Notes: generated from the sequence alone by a model not told the origin. Numbered from the stretch's first letter, positions 8,516 through 17,583 are shown. The stretch is 64,000 nucleotides of DNA from DATEDA01 sp963789885 (GCA_963789885.1 CAWBNB010000003.1:1-64000); one strand, 5' to 3'. Translations and numbers: made by a program.

Positions 8516-8851
8516 TCAACCTTGGGTCGACCTGCGGCGCGCTGGTGCGCCCGGCAGACTCGGTTGCGCCGGGATCGGCCGACGCTGGATGATCCCGCCC
8601 ACCCTCACTTTCCCCGGGTCGCGGGTTGCCGTGCCGGGCAGCGACACAGGCATCTTCTTGATGATTCCGCCGACTACGACCTTGCCGCTGTCGCGAACGG
8701 CTGGCGGAGGCAGGCGCGCGGGCTGCGCTTTGATGATGCCGCCCAAGCTTACTTTCCGAGGGTCGCGGGTCTGACGGTCGGGTGTCCGCACGACGGCGGG
8801 TTTCGCGCCACGGGCGTTGTCGGGGGAGCGGGAAGGGTCGTTGCGGCGCAT
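8516..8851 (-). CDS. Small protein with three 24-residue KVxxGGII repeats
   Basis: A 111-residue basic protein with no family that I recognise. After a polar leader of about 27 residues (MRRNDPSRSPDNARGAKP...) it contains three tandem 24-residue units: TRDPRKVSLGGIIKAQP, VRDSGKVVVGGIIKKMP and TRDPGKVRVGGIIQRRP, each followed by a Pro-rich spacer. The start ATG at 8851 is preceded by AGAGGAG at good spacing, which supports translation. Leader plus repeated cores resembles the layout of multi-core modified-peptide precursors, but the repeats have no Cys, Ser or Thr in the conserved core, so the type of modification, if any, cannot be guessed. It is the first gene of a probable operon with a DUF6065-like gene and an EamA exporter. 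Confidence 0.65.
   Translation of the reverse strand: MRRNDPSRSPDNARGAKPAVVRTPDRQTRDPRKVSLGGIIKAQPARLPPPAVRDSGKVVVGGIIKKMPVSLPGTATRDPGKVRVGGIIQRRPIPAQPSLPGAPARRRSTQG
8564..8770 (-). repeat. Three 72-bp in-frame repeat units in the small protein gene
   Basis: Residues 28-51, 52-75 and 76-96 of the small protein form units of 24 codons. Conserved positions are R-D-x-x-K-V-x-x-G-G-I-I-(K/Q) and a Pro 3 residues later. The codons differ between units, so the protein sequence rather than the DNA appears to be conserved. Confidence 0.75.
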
Positions 8852-9001
8852 GGTTTTCGTCTCCTCTGTAAGGTTCGTTTGAGCGCTCGGTGCGGGTGCT
8901 TTTTGGCGACTCCGCGAAAAAGACCGCGTCGAAATTCGAGCACGGCCCATGTGGAGGAATGGTGGTCCTACGGTGGTCTTTCTGTGGTAATTTTGACGTG
9001 C
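8852..9001. promoter_or_regulatory. Divergent intergenic region between repeat-protein operon and regulator
   Basis: This 150-bp spacer separates the start of the minus-strand repeat-protein gene from the likely start of the plus-strand winged-helix/TPR regulator. Divergent placement suggests that the regulator controls the operon, itself or both. A purine-rich GGAGGAA lies at 8953-8959. I could not pick out convincing -35/-10 pairs. Confidence 0.4.
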
Positions 9002-10705
9002 GTGGGCAGGTCGATTCCGGGGGATCGGGGTACGGAGGCGCGGGGCTCAAACGTCACCGCGAGCATCTCGTCATTGCGCCTCGACCTCGGGAACGAGTGT
9101 CTCTGGTGGGGCGACCAGCAAGTCGGGCTGACCCCGAAGGCCTTCCAAATCCTGCGCTACCTGGTCGAGCACCGGGATCGACTGGTCAAGAAGCAGTCGC
9201 TTCTCGAAGCGGTCTGGCCCGATAGCTACGTCGAGGAGGGCCAGGTCAAGCAATTCATCGGCGAGTTGCGGCGGCTCCTGCACGACGACCCCATAGCGCC
9301 GCGGTTCATCCAGACCATCCGGGGCCGGGGCTACCGCTGGATCGGCGAGATCGAGTTGAGAGCCCCTGAGTTGAGCCTGACTCCCCAGGCTTCCCGGCCC
9401 GTCCTTCGCGGCCCGTCGAACGCACCGGAAGTCTCCGGCCCGACCCGCCCGGCGAATGGTGCGTGGCCGGAGGTCCGGGAGAGACAACAACGGCCTGCGC
9501 TCGACGCGCTCTCACACCCGCCTTCGATCGCAGTGCTGCCGTTCCGGAGCGTCGGCTCAGATCCCCGGGACGAGCGACTCGCCGAGGGCCTTGCGCAGGA
9601 AGTGAGCGACGGTTTCACGCGAAGCCGCACGCTCGTCGTCGTGCCCCAGCAATCTGCACTCGCCTACCGGGACCGGCAGGGCAACGCGCGGCGCGACGAC
9701 CAAGAAATTGCAGCGGCTTACGTCGTCGATGGCACGATCTGGCGGCGCGACGAAACCCTGTCGATCTCCATCAACCTTATAGATACCGCGCGTAATCGTA
9801 CGCTCTGGGCGGAAAAGCTGGGCGACCGACGCGAGCTCTCGGAGTCCCCTGAGTCCATCGCCTCGCGCATCGTCGCATCGATCGAGCCCCGCGTCCTCGA
9901 GGCCGAGGTCGCACGGGTGCGAAAGACCCCCTCCCGACGCCCGAACGCGTACGACTGCCTACTCCAGGCGTCGTCGCTCCTCTACACCTTCGACGAAAGA
10001 GATCTCGCCCGCGCAGGAAGTTTCCTTGATCGCGCGACCCAGCTCGATCCCAATTCCGCGCGAGCGTATGCGTACAAGGCCTGGTGGTACGTGCTCTCCA
10101 TCTTCGAGGGGCGGTCAGCGGACCCGTCGCGCGACACGGCGCGCGCGGAGGACGCCGTGCGGCGGGCGATGGCGCTCGACTCCATGGACTGGTTCGTGCT
10201 CGCGGTGGCCGGACACGTGCAGGCATTGCTACTCGGAAGGCCCGACCGGGGCGCGTCGCTCTTCGACCTCTCGCTCCGCCTCAACGACAGCGCCGCGTTC
10301 GCGTGGGGCTTGAGCGCCGTGACGCATTGTTACCTCGGCGCCCCCGCTGAAGCGCTGGGGCGGTTGAATCATGCGTGGCAACTGAGCCCCCTCGATCCCC
10401 TGAATTTCCTTCTGTGGAGCGCGGCGGGACTGGCGGAATTTCTGGACGGCCACTACGACCGCGCCCTCGTCTGGCTCGAGAAAGCCCTGCACCGGAACTC
10501 GGGATTCGGGCCGAGCCACCGGACGTTGACCACGTGCTTATGGCACGCGGGCCGCGAGGCGGACGCGAGGGCGGCCGCGCGGGATCTGCTGAAGCTCGAC
10601 CCTGCGTTCCGGATCTCGACGTTCTCGCATCGCTATCCCCTCCGGCGCACCGGGGATCTGGCGCGCTACATCGGAGGTCTTCGGGCGGCCGGCTTGCCCG
10701 AATAG
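9002..10705 (+). CDS. Winged-helix DNA-binding regulator with TolB-like and TPR domains
   Basis: The protein opens with an OmpR/CadC-type winged helix (about residues 25-110): VGLTPKAFQILRYLVEH, then the recognition-helix region EEGQVKQFIGELRRLL and the wing FIQTIRGRGYRWIG. A linker leads to a TolB-N-like segment PSIAVLPFRSVGSDP (about 175), followed by helical tetratricopeptide-type repeats to the C-terminus. There is no transmembrane helix, unlike CadC, so it is probably a cytoplasmic transcription factor. The start is uncertain: GTG at 9002 is chosen, but GTG 8984 or TTG 9074 are possible, and the long in-frame extension to 8420 is antisense to the repeat gene. It is divergent from the repeat-protein operon, which makes it the obvious local regulator. 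Confidence 0.75.
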   Translation: MGRSIPGDRGTEARGSNVTASISSLRLDLGNECLWWGDQQVGLTPKAFQILRYLVEHRDRLVKKQSLLEAVWPDSYVEEGQVKQFIGELRRLLHDDPIAPRFIQTIRGRGYRWIGEIELRAPELSLTPQASRPVLRGPSNAPEVSGPTRPANGAWPEVRERQQRPALDALSHPPSIAVLPFRSVGSDPRDERLAEGLAQEVSDGFTRSRTLVVVPQQSALAYRDRQGNARRDDQEIAAAYVVDGTIWRRDETLSISINLIDTARNRTLWAEKLGDRRELSESPESIASRIVASIEPRVLEAEVARVRKTPSRRPNAYDCLLQASSLLYTFDERDLARAGSFLDRATQLDPNSARAYAYKAWWYVLSIFEGRSADPSRDTARAEDAVRRAMALDSMDWFVLAVAGHVQALLLGRPDRGASLFDLSLRLNDSAAFAWGLSAVTHCYLGAPAEALGRLNHAWQLSPLDPLNFLLWSAAGLAEFLDGHYDRALVWLEKALHRNSGFGPSHRTLTTCLWHAGREADARAAARDLLKLDPAFRISTFSHRYPLRRTGDLARYIGGLRAAGLPE

Positions 10706-10968
10706 AAACGAGCTCGGGGAACAGCGGATAGTCGCGTTCTTCCCCGAGGCGCTCGAGCTCCTTAAGGACCCGAGGCGAACCTCCTCTTCGCCGGGCGGAG
10801 TAACGGGCTGGTAAAAACCCCGATTATTTACAGGTACTTGACGCGCCCGGGGTCAATCTCTCTGTCACATTTGTCCGCCTTCCACGATGATGGCTGCATG
10901 AACGTGAAAGCTCGTGTACGTCGCTCGCTGGGCCCTGCGCGCGAGCATCCATCCGCAAGGAGCCTGAA

Positions 10969-12361
10969 GTGACTCGAACGCCTACGACCATCGAAGAAGA
11001 GATGGAGCGACTGCGGGCGGGCGCGCCCGCGCGCGACTACCTTGCCCGCAAGGCGGAGCTCTTCGAGGGACAGGTGTCCCAGCTCGCCGGTCGGCTCGAG
11101 CCGGACGTGAAGGTCTGGCTTGAGCGCGAAGCGAGCCCCGAGCTCGCTAAAGAGTGGGTCGACGAGGCGACGCACGCGCTGAATGCGATCGCTCCAGAGC
11201 TACGCGAACTGGAGCAGCGGCAGGAGTTCAGGGACGCTCTGGCCCGCGTGCAGTCGGAGCTGAGCGGGCAGGTGCTTCGCGACGTTATCCGGCCCACCGA
11301 CGACGAGATCCATGGACACGCCCGCGAACTTGCCCAGTGTGTCCTCGCGAACTGGCTCTCCAGCCTCGAGCACGCCAAGCAGGACAATCCCGGAAAGGCA
11401 TTGTCGTTGAGTGCGAACGGCCTTCCCCGAGGCGTGGACCACACGGCCGTCCTGGAGGGTGTCGAGGACTTCGTAGTACCGGTAAAGACAGTTGCTCTGG
11501 CGTTCAATGCTTACCGGGATGCGCTCAAGCAATCGGGGCCGATCGTCGAACTCGCACCCTCGCTCTACGTCGCCCAGAAGAGCGGCGACGCGTACCTCGT
11601 GGATTCGGAGGAAGCTGCACGCCAGCTCGTTGCGCAGGAACCCAGGAAAGCCCCGGAGAAGCGGAAGCCTCTACTCACCTTGCGCGGGGCGCCGCAGATG
11701 AGTCCGCTCCGGCTTGTCCTGAACCGGCTGGACCCGTATCTCAACACCTTACCTGGCATCCTCTCGCGCAGCCCCAAGCCGGCAGCTTGCCGCGACCCAC
11801 GCATACGAGGATATCGAGAAGTACGCGACGGCGGCCGTGTTGCGAGCCCTGGGAGATTCGGGTGTGCTGGAGGCCTTGCGAGATCCCAACGAGTCTGTCG
11901 GCAGCGGGGCGTTGCTCGGGAAGCGTCCGCCGTTGAAGGCGCTGCTGGATGAGCCGCAGCGCAGAATTACGATCGATCTCGCGAACTATCTGCTGCTTGA
12001 TTACCGGCAAGCGTTCAGTACTCTGGAGTTCGTATCGAGGTGGGAGCAGCACGGCGTGGAAAAGCGGCTGGCGGAGGAGGCGGAAAACCTCGTCAGCTTC
12101 GAAGTGCTCGACTGCGCGTACCGTGTCTCGGCACAGGCGACCGCGAGCGCCTTCGTGGGTCTCGAGCAGGGAAGCGAGGACCTCACGGTCGACTCGGACG
12201 ACATGGAAGGGTTCTTCGGCGCGCATCCGGAGGCCAAGGTCGTCGTCGATCTGGCGGTGCAAGCGACCAAGGAGGCGCTCGCGATGCCGCAGGCCAAGGG
12301 CATCGCCGAGCAGGTGAAGCGATTCGCGTTCGACATGCGCTTCGAATCCGACGACCTCTAG
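10969..12361 (+). pseudogene. Uncharacterised soluble protein, frameshifted
   Basis: I do not recognise the family. The first frame (MTRTPTTIEEEMERLRAGAP...) gives about 265 residues of mostly helical, acidic/basic sequence. The reading continues in another frame from about 11775 as PSRQLAATHAYEDIEKYATA and runs to the stop at 12361 (MRFESDDL). Removing one C from the CCCC run near 11772-11775 joins the halves as LSRSPSRQLAATHAYEDI, about 464 residues in all. No signal peptide or membrane segment is visible. It follows the winged-helix regulator by 263 bp on the same strand, and nothing else ties it to that locus. The break may be an assembly error. Confidence 0.6.
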
Positions 12362-12783
12362 GGCCGGCCTGGCGCGGCTCGGCGGGCGTCGTATGCCATC
12401 GAAACGGCCACTGGATCTCCAGCAACGTACACGCTGCCATCGACTGAACCTACCGGGATGCGGATCATGGTCAGCTCTCCCGGTCGCTCGGAATCCGCAA
12501 AGAATCTAAGGATCTGTGCCTGGCAGTTGCCGGGGTCGAGTGTCCCGGGAACGTAGCGGGACTTCGTGCGGTCCACAAGGCCTCTCGGCTGCCCGGCACC
12601 CTGAACCGCTTTTGCGCTGCGGTTGAGCATGAGGGGCCCGCCCACGAGCTGGAGCTGGGGTGGCCCCAGCGCGCCTTGGTAGATCTCCTCCACGTTCCCC
12701 GGTAGCGGGCCGGCGGGGTACGCGGCGTGCGTGTGTCCGGACAGGAAGAGTGCACGAGGGCCAACGACGATCGAGCGTATGGC
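12358..12783 (-). pseudogene. C-terminal part of a metallophosphoesterase-like protein
   Basis: The minus-strand frame contains RALFLSGHTHAAYP, matching the GHxH metal-binding motif that lies near the C-terminus of calcineurin-like phosphoesterases. About 110 residues with beta-rich character follow, ending CQAQILRFFADSERPGELT and MIRIPVGSVDG before the stop. The upstream metal-binding motifs (DxH, GD, GNH) are missing, because recognisable sequence stops near 12783. I read this as a 5'-truncated remnant. The family assignment rests mainly on one motif. Confidence 0.45.
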
Positions 12784-13183
12784 GCCTGATCCATCGTTAT
12801 CTCCTGTCTTGTTGTGCGACGCGGTTTTGCGGGCTTGCGCAGAGACGGAAGTTCGATCGGAGTAAGGCGCGACATCCAACGTTCGCTCGTCTTCGCCTCG
12901 GTGGTGATCTCGGGTCCGTCTACCCGGAGTGACCGGACTGGGGGAATGCGGCGCGAGGTGCTCCCGCCTGGCGCAACTCGTTGCGGAACGAGGGGGCTGC
13001 AGTTGGGGGGTCTTTTTGGACTCGAAATGCTGCGTCGCGGCGGTAAATTATCTTCATTGCAAGATATCTATAAAACATATAGTTATGAAACTATATCAAC
13101 TATGGTCCGACGCTTAATATTGCATTGCATCATTCCCGCGAATATACTGATTGCCGTTGCGATTCCAGGTGTCCTAAGCACAC
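12784..13183. other. Gene-poor stretch with an AT-rich island
   Basis: No convincing gene. Bases 13040-13150 are unusually AT-rich for this window (for example TATCTATAAAACATATAG) and include a 20-bp palindrome listed separately. Such composition in a GC-rich genome suggests a regulatory region, a recombination scar or foreign DNA. Confidence 0.5.
13077..13096. promoter_or_regulatory. Palindrome ATATAGTT-ATGA-AACTATAT
   Basis: Two perfect 8-bp arms flank a 4-base spacer inside the AT-rich island. It resembles an operator for a dimeric repressor. It lies about 90 bp upstream of a possible 66-codon gene at 13184. No T-tract follows, so a terminator is less likely. Confidence 0.4.
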
Positions 13184-13384
13184 ATGACGACGAAGCCCTC
13201 TAGGTCGATCCTCGACGAATCCTTTCCCTATGTCTCAGCAGTGGCCACATCGGTTTCCGACACGTGGCGCCGCTTCGGCTGGCGCCCCATGACTGATGAG
13301 GATCGAAAGAGACGCGGACGGCGAACTGCCGGGGCGATCGCCGAGCTTGTCACGGAGCTGAAGCCGATCCGCAGCGCGGCCTAG
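13184..13384 (+). CDS. Possible small hypothetical protein
   Basis: A 66-codon frame, MTTKPSRSILDESFPYVSAV onward, with a plausible mix of residues and the segment FGWRPMTDEDRKRRGRR. There is no clear ribosome-binding site and I recognise no family. Its position just downstream of the AT-rich island with a palindrome is the only contextual support. Confidence 0.3.
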   Translation: MTTKPSRSILDESFPYVSAVATSVSDTWRRFGWRPMTDEDRKRRGRRTAGAIAELVTELKPIRSAA

Positions 13385-13460
13385 TGAGCGCCCCGCCGAG
13401 GACGCATCGCGATAGGTCAGCGCGCCGGAGACCGCGTTCTAGGAGGCCGGGCTGGCGTCC

Positions 13461-13577
13461 TCACAGGACCCGCCTGAGGGATTCCCTCGTGCGCTCGTTG
13501 CGCGGCGACCGCAGGATGTCGGAAGGCGGACCTTTCTCCGCAATCACTCCGCGATCCATGAACACGACCGACCTCGT
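13461..13577 (-). pseudogene. C-terminal remnant of a polar amino-acid ABC transporter ATPase
   Basis: On the minus strand a stretch of about 38 codons reads SVVFMDRGVIAEKGPPSDIL then RSPRNERTRESLRRVL and a stop. This is the characteristic C-terminal end of GlnQ/HisP-type ATPases (VVFMDxGxIxExGxPxxxFxxPxxxRTxxFLxxVL). Nothing upstream of 13577 continues the ATPase, so the Walker motifs and signature are absent. It is a 5'-truncated fragment like those at 5500, 17468 and 36627. Confidence 0.65.
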
Positions 13578-14017
13578 CGGTTGGTGGTGGTGCTCTTTGA
13601 CGCTCTAGGGCAACCCGAAAAACGACAAGAGAGCGACGATGATGACGATCTAGTCGATGTTGGTCACTAGATTCTCCTTCAGGCATCACGCGCCGCATGC
13701 GGAGAAGTTGAACGCGGCGCTGGACGAATTCCTAGATTCGGTATGTGCGGTACCGCCCAGACCGCAAACAATTTTCCCTCAACACTACTAGGGAATCGGA
13801 ACGGATAAAGGGTCCGCGCAATTCACCGGTTAAACCATGCTCACGAAGAACGGGCTCCAGGCCGGTATCGCGGCGCGGGACGAAGTACTGGAAGGACAAG
13901 GAACTGAACTATCGGCGCGTCCGAGAGTTTGTTCTCAACCAAGGTGAAACTCGGGAACGAGTCCGCTAGCGGGCCTAACGTAGATTGCGCACGGCGTTGA
14001 CGTAAGGGGATAAGAAC
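13578..14017. other. Gene-poor stretch
   Basis: No gene that I can support. A short plus-strand frame near 13680-13740 (HAPHAEKLNAALDEFLDS) resembles the tail of some hydrolases, but it is too short to assign. AAGGGG at about 14003 is the likely ribosome-binding site of the next gene. Confidence 0.4.
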
Positions 14018-14302
14018 ATGTTCGGCATTAGCAGACTGCTCCGCACGGAGCGCGATTCGGACGCGGACCTCACCGCGCGCGAACTGCTGCAACGCACGCC
14101 GCTCGATCGGCTTGAGCAGACCGTGAAGGCGCTGAAGAAACACCGGCCCGCGGCTGATGTGCGCGAGGCGATGATCCACTTGATTGCTACCGCTCCACTA
14201 GCGCACTTCGGCACGCTCAAGCAGATATATTTGGTGCACTGTGTTTACGTCCCCGGACGTAAACCCGTCCATCCGGTTGCAGCGGACCCGCCCCGAGGTT
14301 GA
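14018..14302 (+). CDS. Small hypothetical protein
   Basis: A 94-codon gene starting MFGISRLLRTERDSDADLTA, preceded by AAGGGGATAAGAAC, which includes a usable ribosome-binding site. The first 70 residues look helical and charged (RTPLDRLEQTVKALKKHRPA). The last 20 residues cross a perfect inverted repeat at 14243-14264, so the natural C-terminus may be altered. Family unknown. Confidence 0.45.
   Translation: MFGISRLLRTERDSDADLTARELLQRTPLDRLEQTVKALKKHRPAADVREAMIHLIATAPLAHFGTLKQIYLVHCVYVPGRKPVHPVAADPPRG
14243..14264. promoter_or_regulatory. Inverted repeat GTTTACGTCC-CC-GGACGTAAAC
   Basis: Perfect 10-bp arms with a 2-base centre. The short centre favours a protein-binding operator over an RNA hairpin. 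It lies about 230 bp upstream of the pseudopilin gene and inside the end of the small frame at 14018. Confidence 0.45.
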
Positions 14303-14494
14303 TCGTGCCCGCCGCCCCACCCGTGGCTCGCCATAGGGCTGGAGGACGCGACGTCGACAGCAACGCCCGGGACCGCCCATTGCTTAAAATACAGTTCGAC
14401 CCTGAGGCGGGGAACCGTGTCGCTCTTATTCCGCACGAGCGGACCGTGATCCATCGCACAGGCGGGCACAGCTGCGTCGCCAGCGCACGCGTGG

Positions 14495-15172
14495 ATGAAG
14501 CGGTCAAGCCTTACCTCAGCCGGTTTTACGCTCGTCGAGCTCACGATCGTGGTCGTGGTCGTAGGGCTGCTCCTGGGCACGATTCTCTGGGGTCAGGAAC
14601 TGGTGCTAAGCGGCCGGACCAAGGCGGTGATCATTCAGCTGAACGAGCTCTCGGCCGCGGTCAGGTCTTACCGTGATCGCTACCGCGCGATTCCGGGCGA
14701 CGACGCAGGGGCGCAGGTCCGCTGGGGCTGGACAGCGGTTCCTGCAGCGGTACCCTCGTCGCCCGGGAACGGGATCATCGACGGCGCGTATAACCAGTCC
14801 ACCGCGGTCCCGGAGCCTGAGTCTCGGCTCTTCTGGTGGCATCTCCGCCAGGCCGGCTTCCTCTCGGGTCCCACCGACCCCGCAAATGCCGCTCAGGCCG
14901 CACAGCAGCCGGCGAACGCCCTCGGCGGCATGATGGGCGTCACGACCGGCGCTGGCACTGTCACCGTCGGGCTCAGCGGCCTGATCGTGTGCACGGCCAA
15001 CCTGCCCGGCAAGATTGCGAGCGCAGTGGATATCCGTGTCGACGACGGCGCATCGGCCGCGGGCGCGGTGAGAGCCCAGCGTCAAACCGCTCCCAATGAA
15101 AATCTCGGGATTGCAGCGCCGGCCTACGTCGAGGACGCCGGCATGTACCTACTCTGCCGGCAGCTCGAGTGA
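14495..15172 (+). CDS. Prepilin/pseudopilin-like protein with N-methylation motif
   Basis: A 225-residue protein with a type IV prepilin leader: MKRSSLTSAG before FTLVELTIVVVVVGLLLG. Prepilin peptidase would cut after Gly10, with Phe1 and Glu5 of the mature protein in the canonical positions. The hydrophobic helix is followed by a polar region (LNELSAAVRSYRDRYRAIPG DD) with a spacing common in type II secretion and minor pilin-like proteins that show YRDxYxAxPGD. The C-terminal part is a glycine/alanine-rich globular region. No other pilus or secretion genes are nearby, so it is an orphan. It lies divergent from nothing obvious; its product may join a pilus encoded elsewhere. Confidence 0.8.
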   Translation: MKRSSLTSAGFTLVELTIVVVVVGLLLGTILWGQELVLSGRTKAVIIQLNELSAAVRSYRDRYRAIPGDDAGAQVRWGWTAVPAAVPSSPGNGIIDGAYNQSTAVPEPESRLFWWHLRQAGFLSGPTDPANAAQAAQQPANALGGMMGVTTGAGTVTVGLSGLIVCTANLPGKIASAVDIRVDDGASAAGAVRAQRQTAPNENLGIAAPAYVEDAGMYLLCRQLE

Positions 15173-15250
15173 TTCCCAACGGCGAGTCCGGAGCCGGTCT
15201 CAACGGGCTCTGTGGCATGTCATACAGCTCAGACCGTCGGATTCCCCGAC

Positions 15251-17136
15251 CTAGTGGAGGGTCGCGCCGTTTCTGCCGCTGAGGATTCCCACGAGCTCGT
15301 CCGCATCCACCGGCTTCACCAGGTGGACGTCGAAGCCGGCCTCCTGCGACTTCCGCCTATCCGGTTCTTGCCCCCAGCCGGTCACCGCGACAATCCTGAA
15401 TGGGGGCTGGTTCTCGAGGTTCCGCAACCGTCTCGCCACCTCGTACCCGTCAATGTCGGGCATGCCGATGTCGAGCAGCACGATATCGGGCTTGAACTCG
15501 ACGGCCATGCTGAGCGCCTGCGCACCGCCATAAGCCACGGCGGTTTCGTGTCCAAGCGACCTGAGCAGGGCATCGAGCGTCCTCGCCGCATCGACGTTGT
15601 CATCCACCACCAGGACTCGTCGCGGCACGACCGCTTGCGCGGCTGCATCCGGTTGAGGAGCCTCGCGCGCGGCTTCCCAGGTCTCGGCTGCGTCCGCCAA
15701 CGGAAGTCCGAGAGTGAACTCGCTGCCCTTGTTTTCTCCCTCACTTGTCGCCGTGAGGGATCCGCCGTGCAGCTCCGCGACCCGACGGGCGAGCGCAAGC
15801 CCGATGCCCAGCCCTTCGCCACTTCGCGTGGCACGCCCGCGTACGAACATGTCGAAGATCCGGTCAATGCCTTGGGGCTCAATCCCACGGCCAGTATCCC
15901 GCACTGCTATGTGCGCGCAGCCCTCGTCGCGCCACGCCCTGACCGTGATGCGTCCCCCCGCGGGCGTGTAGCGGGCCGCATTGCTGAGAAGGTTCGTCAC
16001 TACCTGCGTCAACCGGCCAGCGTCACCATAAACGCGCAACGGGATGGTGGGGATGTCCACTTCAAGGCGGTGTCCAGCAGCGTCTATCGCCGGAATCGAT
16101 GTCTCGACAGCGCCACTCGCGACTTCAACCAGATCTACGGCGTTGTGTTCGAGATTGAGGACGCCCCGGGTGATGTGAGCAATGTCCAGGAGTTCGTCGA
16201 CGATATGGACGAGCTGCGCGCTCTGCCGATCGATCGTGTCGCGCATGATCCGTTGCACCGGGTCGTTCTCGGCGGCTTTCGCCATGACCTTCACTGCACT
16301 GCGAATGGGTGCTAGCGGATTTCTGAGCTCGTGCGCGAGGACAGCGATGAACTCGTTCAGGTTTTTCGCTGCCCTCTGCAGGTCGAGAATGTGCCGCTGA
16401 CCGGTGAGGTCCTGGGTGACCTTGGCAAAACCGCGCAAGCGACCTTCCGGGTCGTGCAGCGCAGTCAGGGTCGCTTTCGCCCAGAAGCGTTCGCCGCTCT
16501 TCTGGACCCGCCAGCCCTGTGCTCGGAGCCGGCCGTGCGCCGCGCCTGCGGCAAGATCCTCCCAGGGCGTCCCCACGCGCACGTCCTCGGGAACGTAGAA
16601 GCGCGAGAAATGTCGTCCGATGATCTCGTCTGGCTGTAGCCCTTGATGCGCTGTGCACCCGCATTCCAGCTCGTGACCAGTCCCTGCTCGTCAAGCATGT
16701 AGATGGCGTAGTCCGTCATGCCGTCGACGAGCAGCCTGAACCGCTCCTCGCTCTGGCGCAACGCCTCTTCGTGGAGCTTGCGGCTCGTGAGGTCGCGGGT
16801 GATCTTTGAGAAGCCCAATAGCTTGCCGTTCTCGCCGCGCAGGGCGCTGATGGTGACGCTCGCCCAAAGGCGCGCGCCACCTTTCTTCATCCGCCAGCCC
16901 TCGTCCTCGAACCGGCCTTCGACGGCAGCGACGCTCAATTCGTGCTCGGCCAGCCTCTGTCGATCACGTCCCGCGGATAGAAAATCGAGAAGTGCCGGCC
17001 GATGATTCGTCAGGCGCGTAGCCCTTGATACGCTGTGCGCCGAGATTCCACGTCAGGATGCGCCCGGTGGCGTCGAGCAGGAAGACGGCGTAGTCGCTCG
17101 TCTGCTCTGCCGCGATCCGGTACAGCTCCGAATCCA
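15251..17136 (-). pseudogene. PAS-PAS hybrid sensor histidine kinase with receiver domain, two frameshifts
   Basis: Reading from MDSELYRIAAEQTSDYAVFL, the gene encodes a first PAS domain, a second PAS domain (FRLLVDGMTDYAIYMLDEQG), HisKA (AVLAHELRNPLAPIR), HATPase (NLLSNAARYTPAGG, GRGIEP, GEGLGIGLALARR) and a C-terminal receiver with phospho-acceptor DIVLLDIGMPD and LVKPVD. It would be a soluble sensor kinase that signals through an internal receiver. Frames break twice, at the same structural position in each PAS domain: near 17006 (GACGAATCATC, where GACGAAATCATC restores DEIIGRHFSIFYPRD) and near 16631 (AGCCAGACGAG, where AGCCCAGACGAG restores SPDEIIGRHFSRFYVPED). Both are one-base losses in short homopolymers, so sequencing error is likely. 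Confidence 0.8.
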
Positions 17137-17467
17137 TTTTCCTGTCGCTCGTACGAACCGTGTCCCGCCACCTATCGACGCAACGCCGTCGGGTATCAAC
17201 AAGGCAGCGGAGCCGTGTCATGCACTGCAGCGTCAGCCCATCTTGCGTTCCTGCGTGCCCGCAGAAACGAGCGCACGTCGGCCTTAGGACGCGCCGCCTG
17301 TGATCAAGGGACCGTAGGCGCAGCCTCCTTGGCCGCATGGCGCGTGTTTCCGGTCGGTAGGCGCCGAGGATAGAAACTAGCAATCCGGGGGCCTACTCGG
17401 AGGACGCACGACCGCCCCGTTCCGCTTCGAGTGGCTCCGCGGTTCCTGCCGGAAGTGCACTGGCCTC
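17137..17467. other. No gene seen
   Basis: The 331 bases between the hybrid kinase start and the Bug fragment show no supported gene, repeat or structured element. Confidence 0.5.
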
Positions 17468-17583
17468 TCAGTTGGCCTTGATCCCCGCGGCTTGATGAGC
17501 TGCTCGTTCTCGCGGAGTTCCTGCCGGATCATCGCCTCGAAATCCGCGAGCGACATGGTCAGCGGCCCTGCGCCCAGCTCGGC
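17468..17583 (-). pseudogene. C-terminal remnant of a Bug/TctC receptor, frameshifted
   Basis: On the minus strand the sequence reads LGAGPLTMSLADFEAMIRQE then LRENEQLIK, and, after restoring one G (AAGCC to AAGGCC near 17493), AAGIKAN and a stop. This matches the usual C-terminal end of Bug receptors, where a (M/T)xxxF segment is followed by KAAGIKxN. The rest of the gene is absent because another frame ends at 17584. It is a short 5'-truncated fragment carrying a further one-base change. Confidence 0.5.

Noticed and set aside
10838..10856. Small inverted repeat TTGAC...GTCAA before the 10969 gene
   Set aside because: Five-base arms are too short to claim as an operator without further copies.
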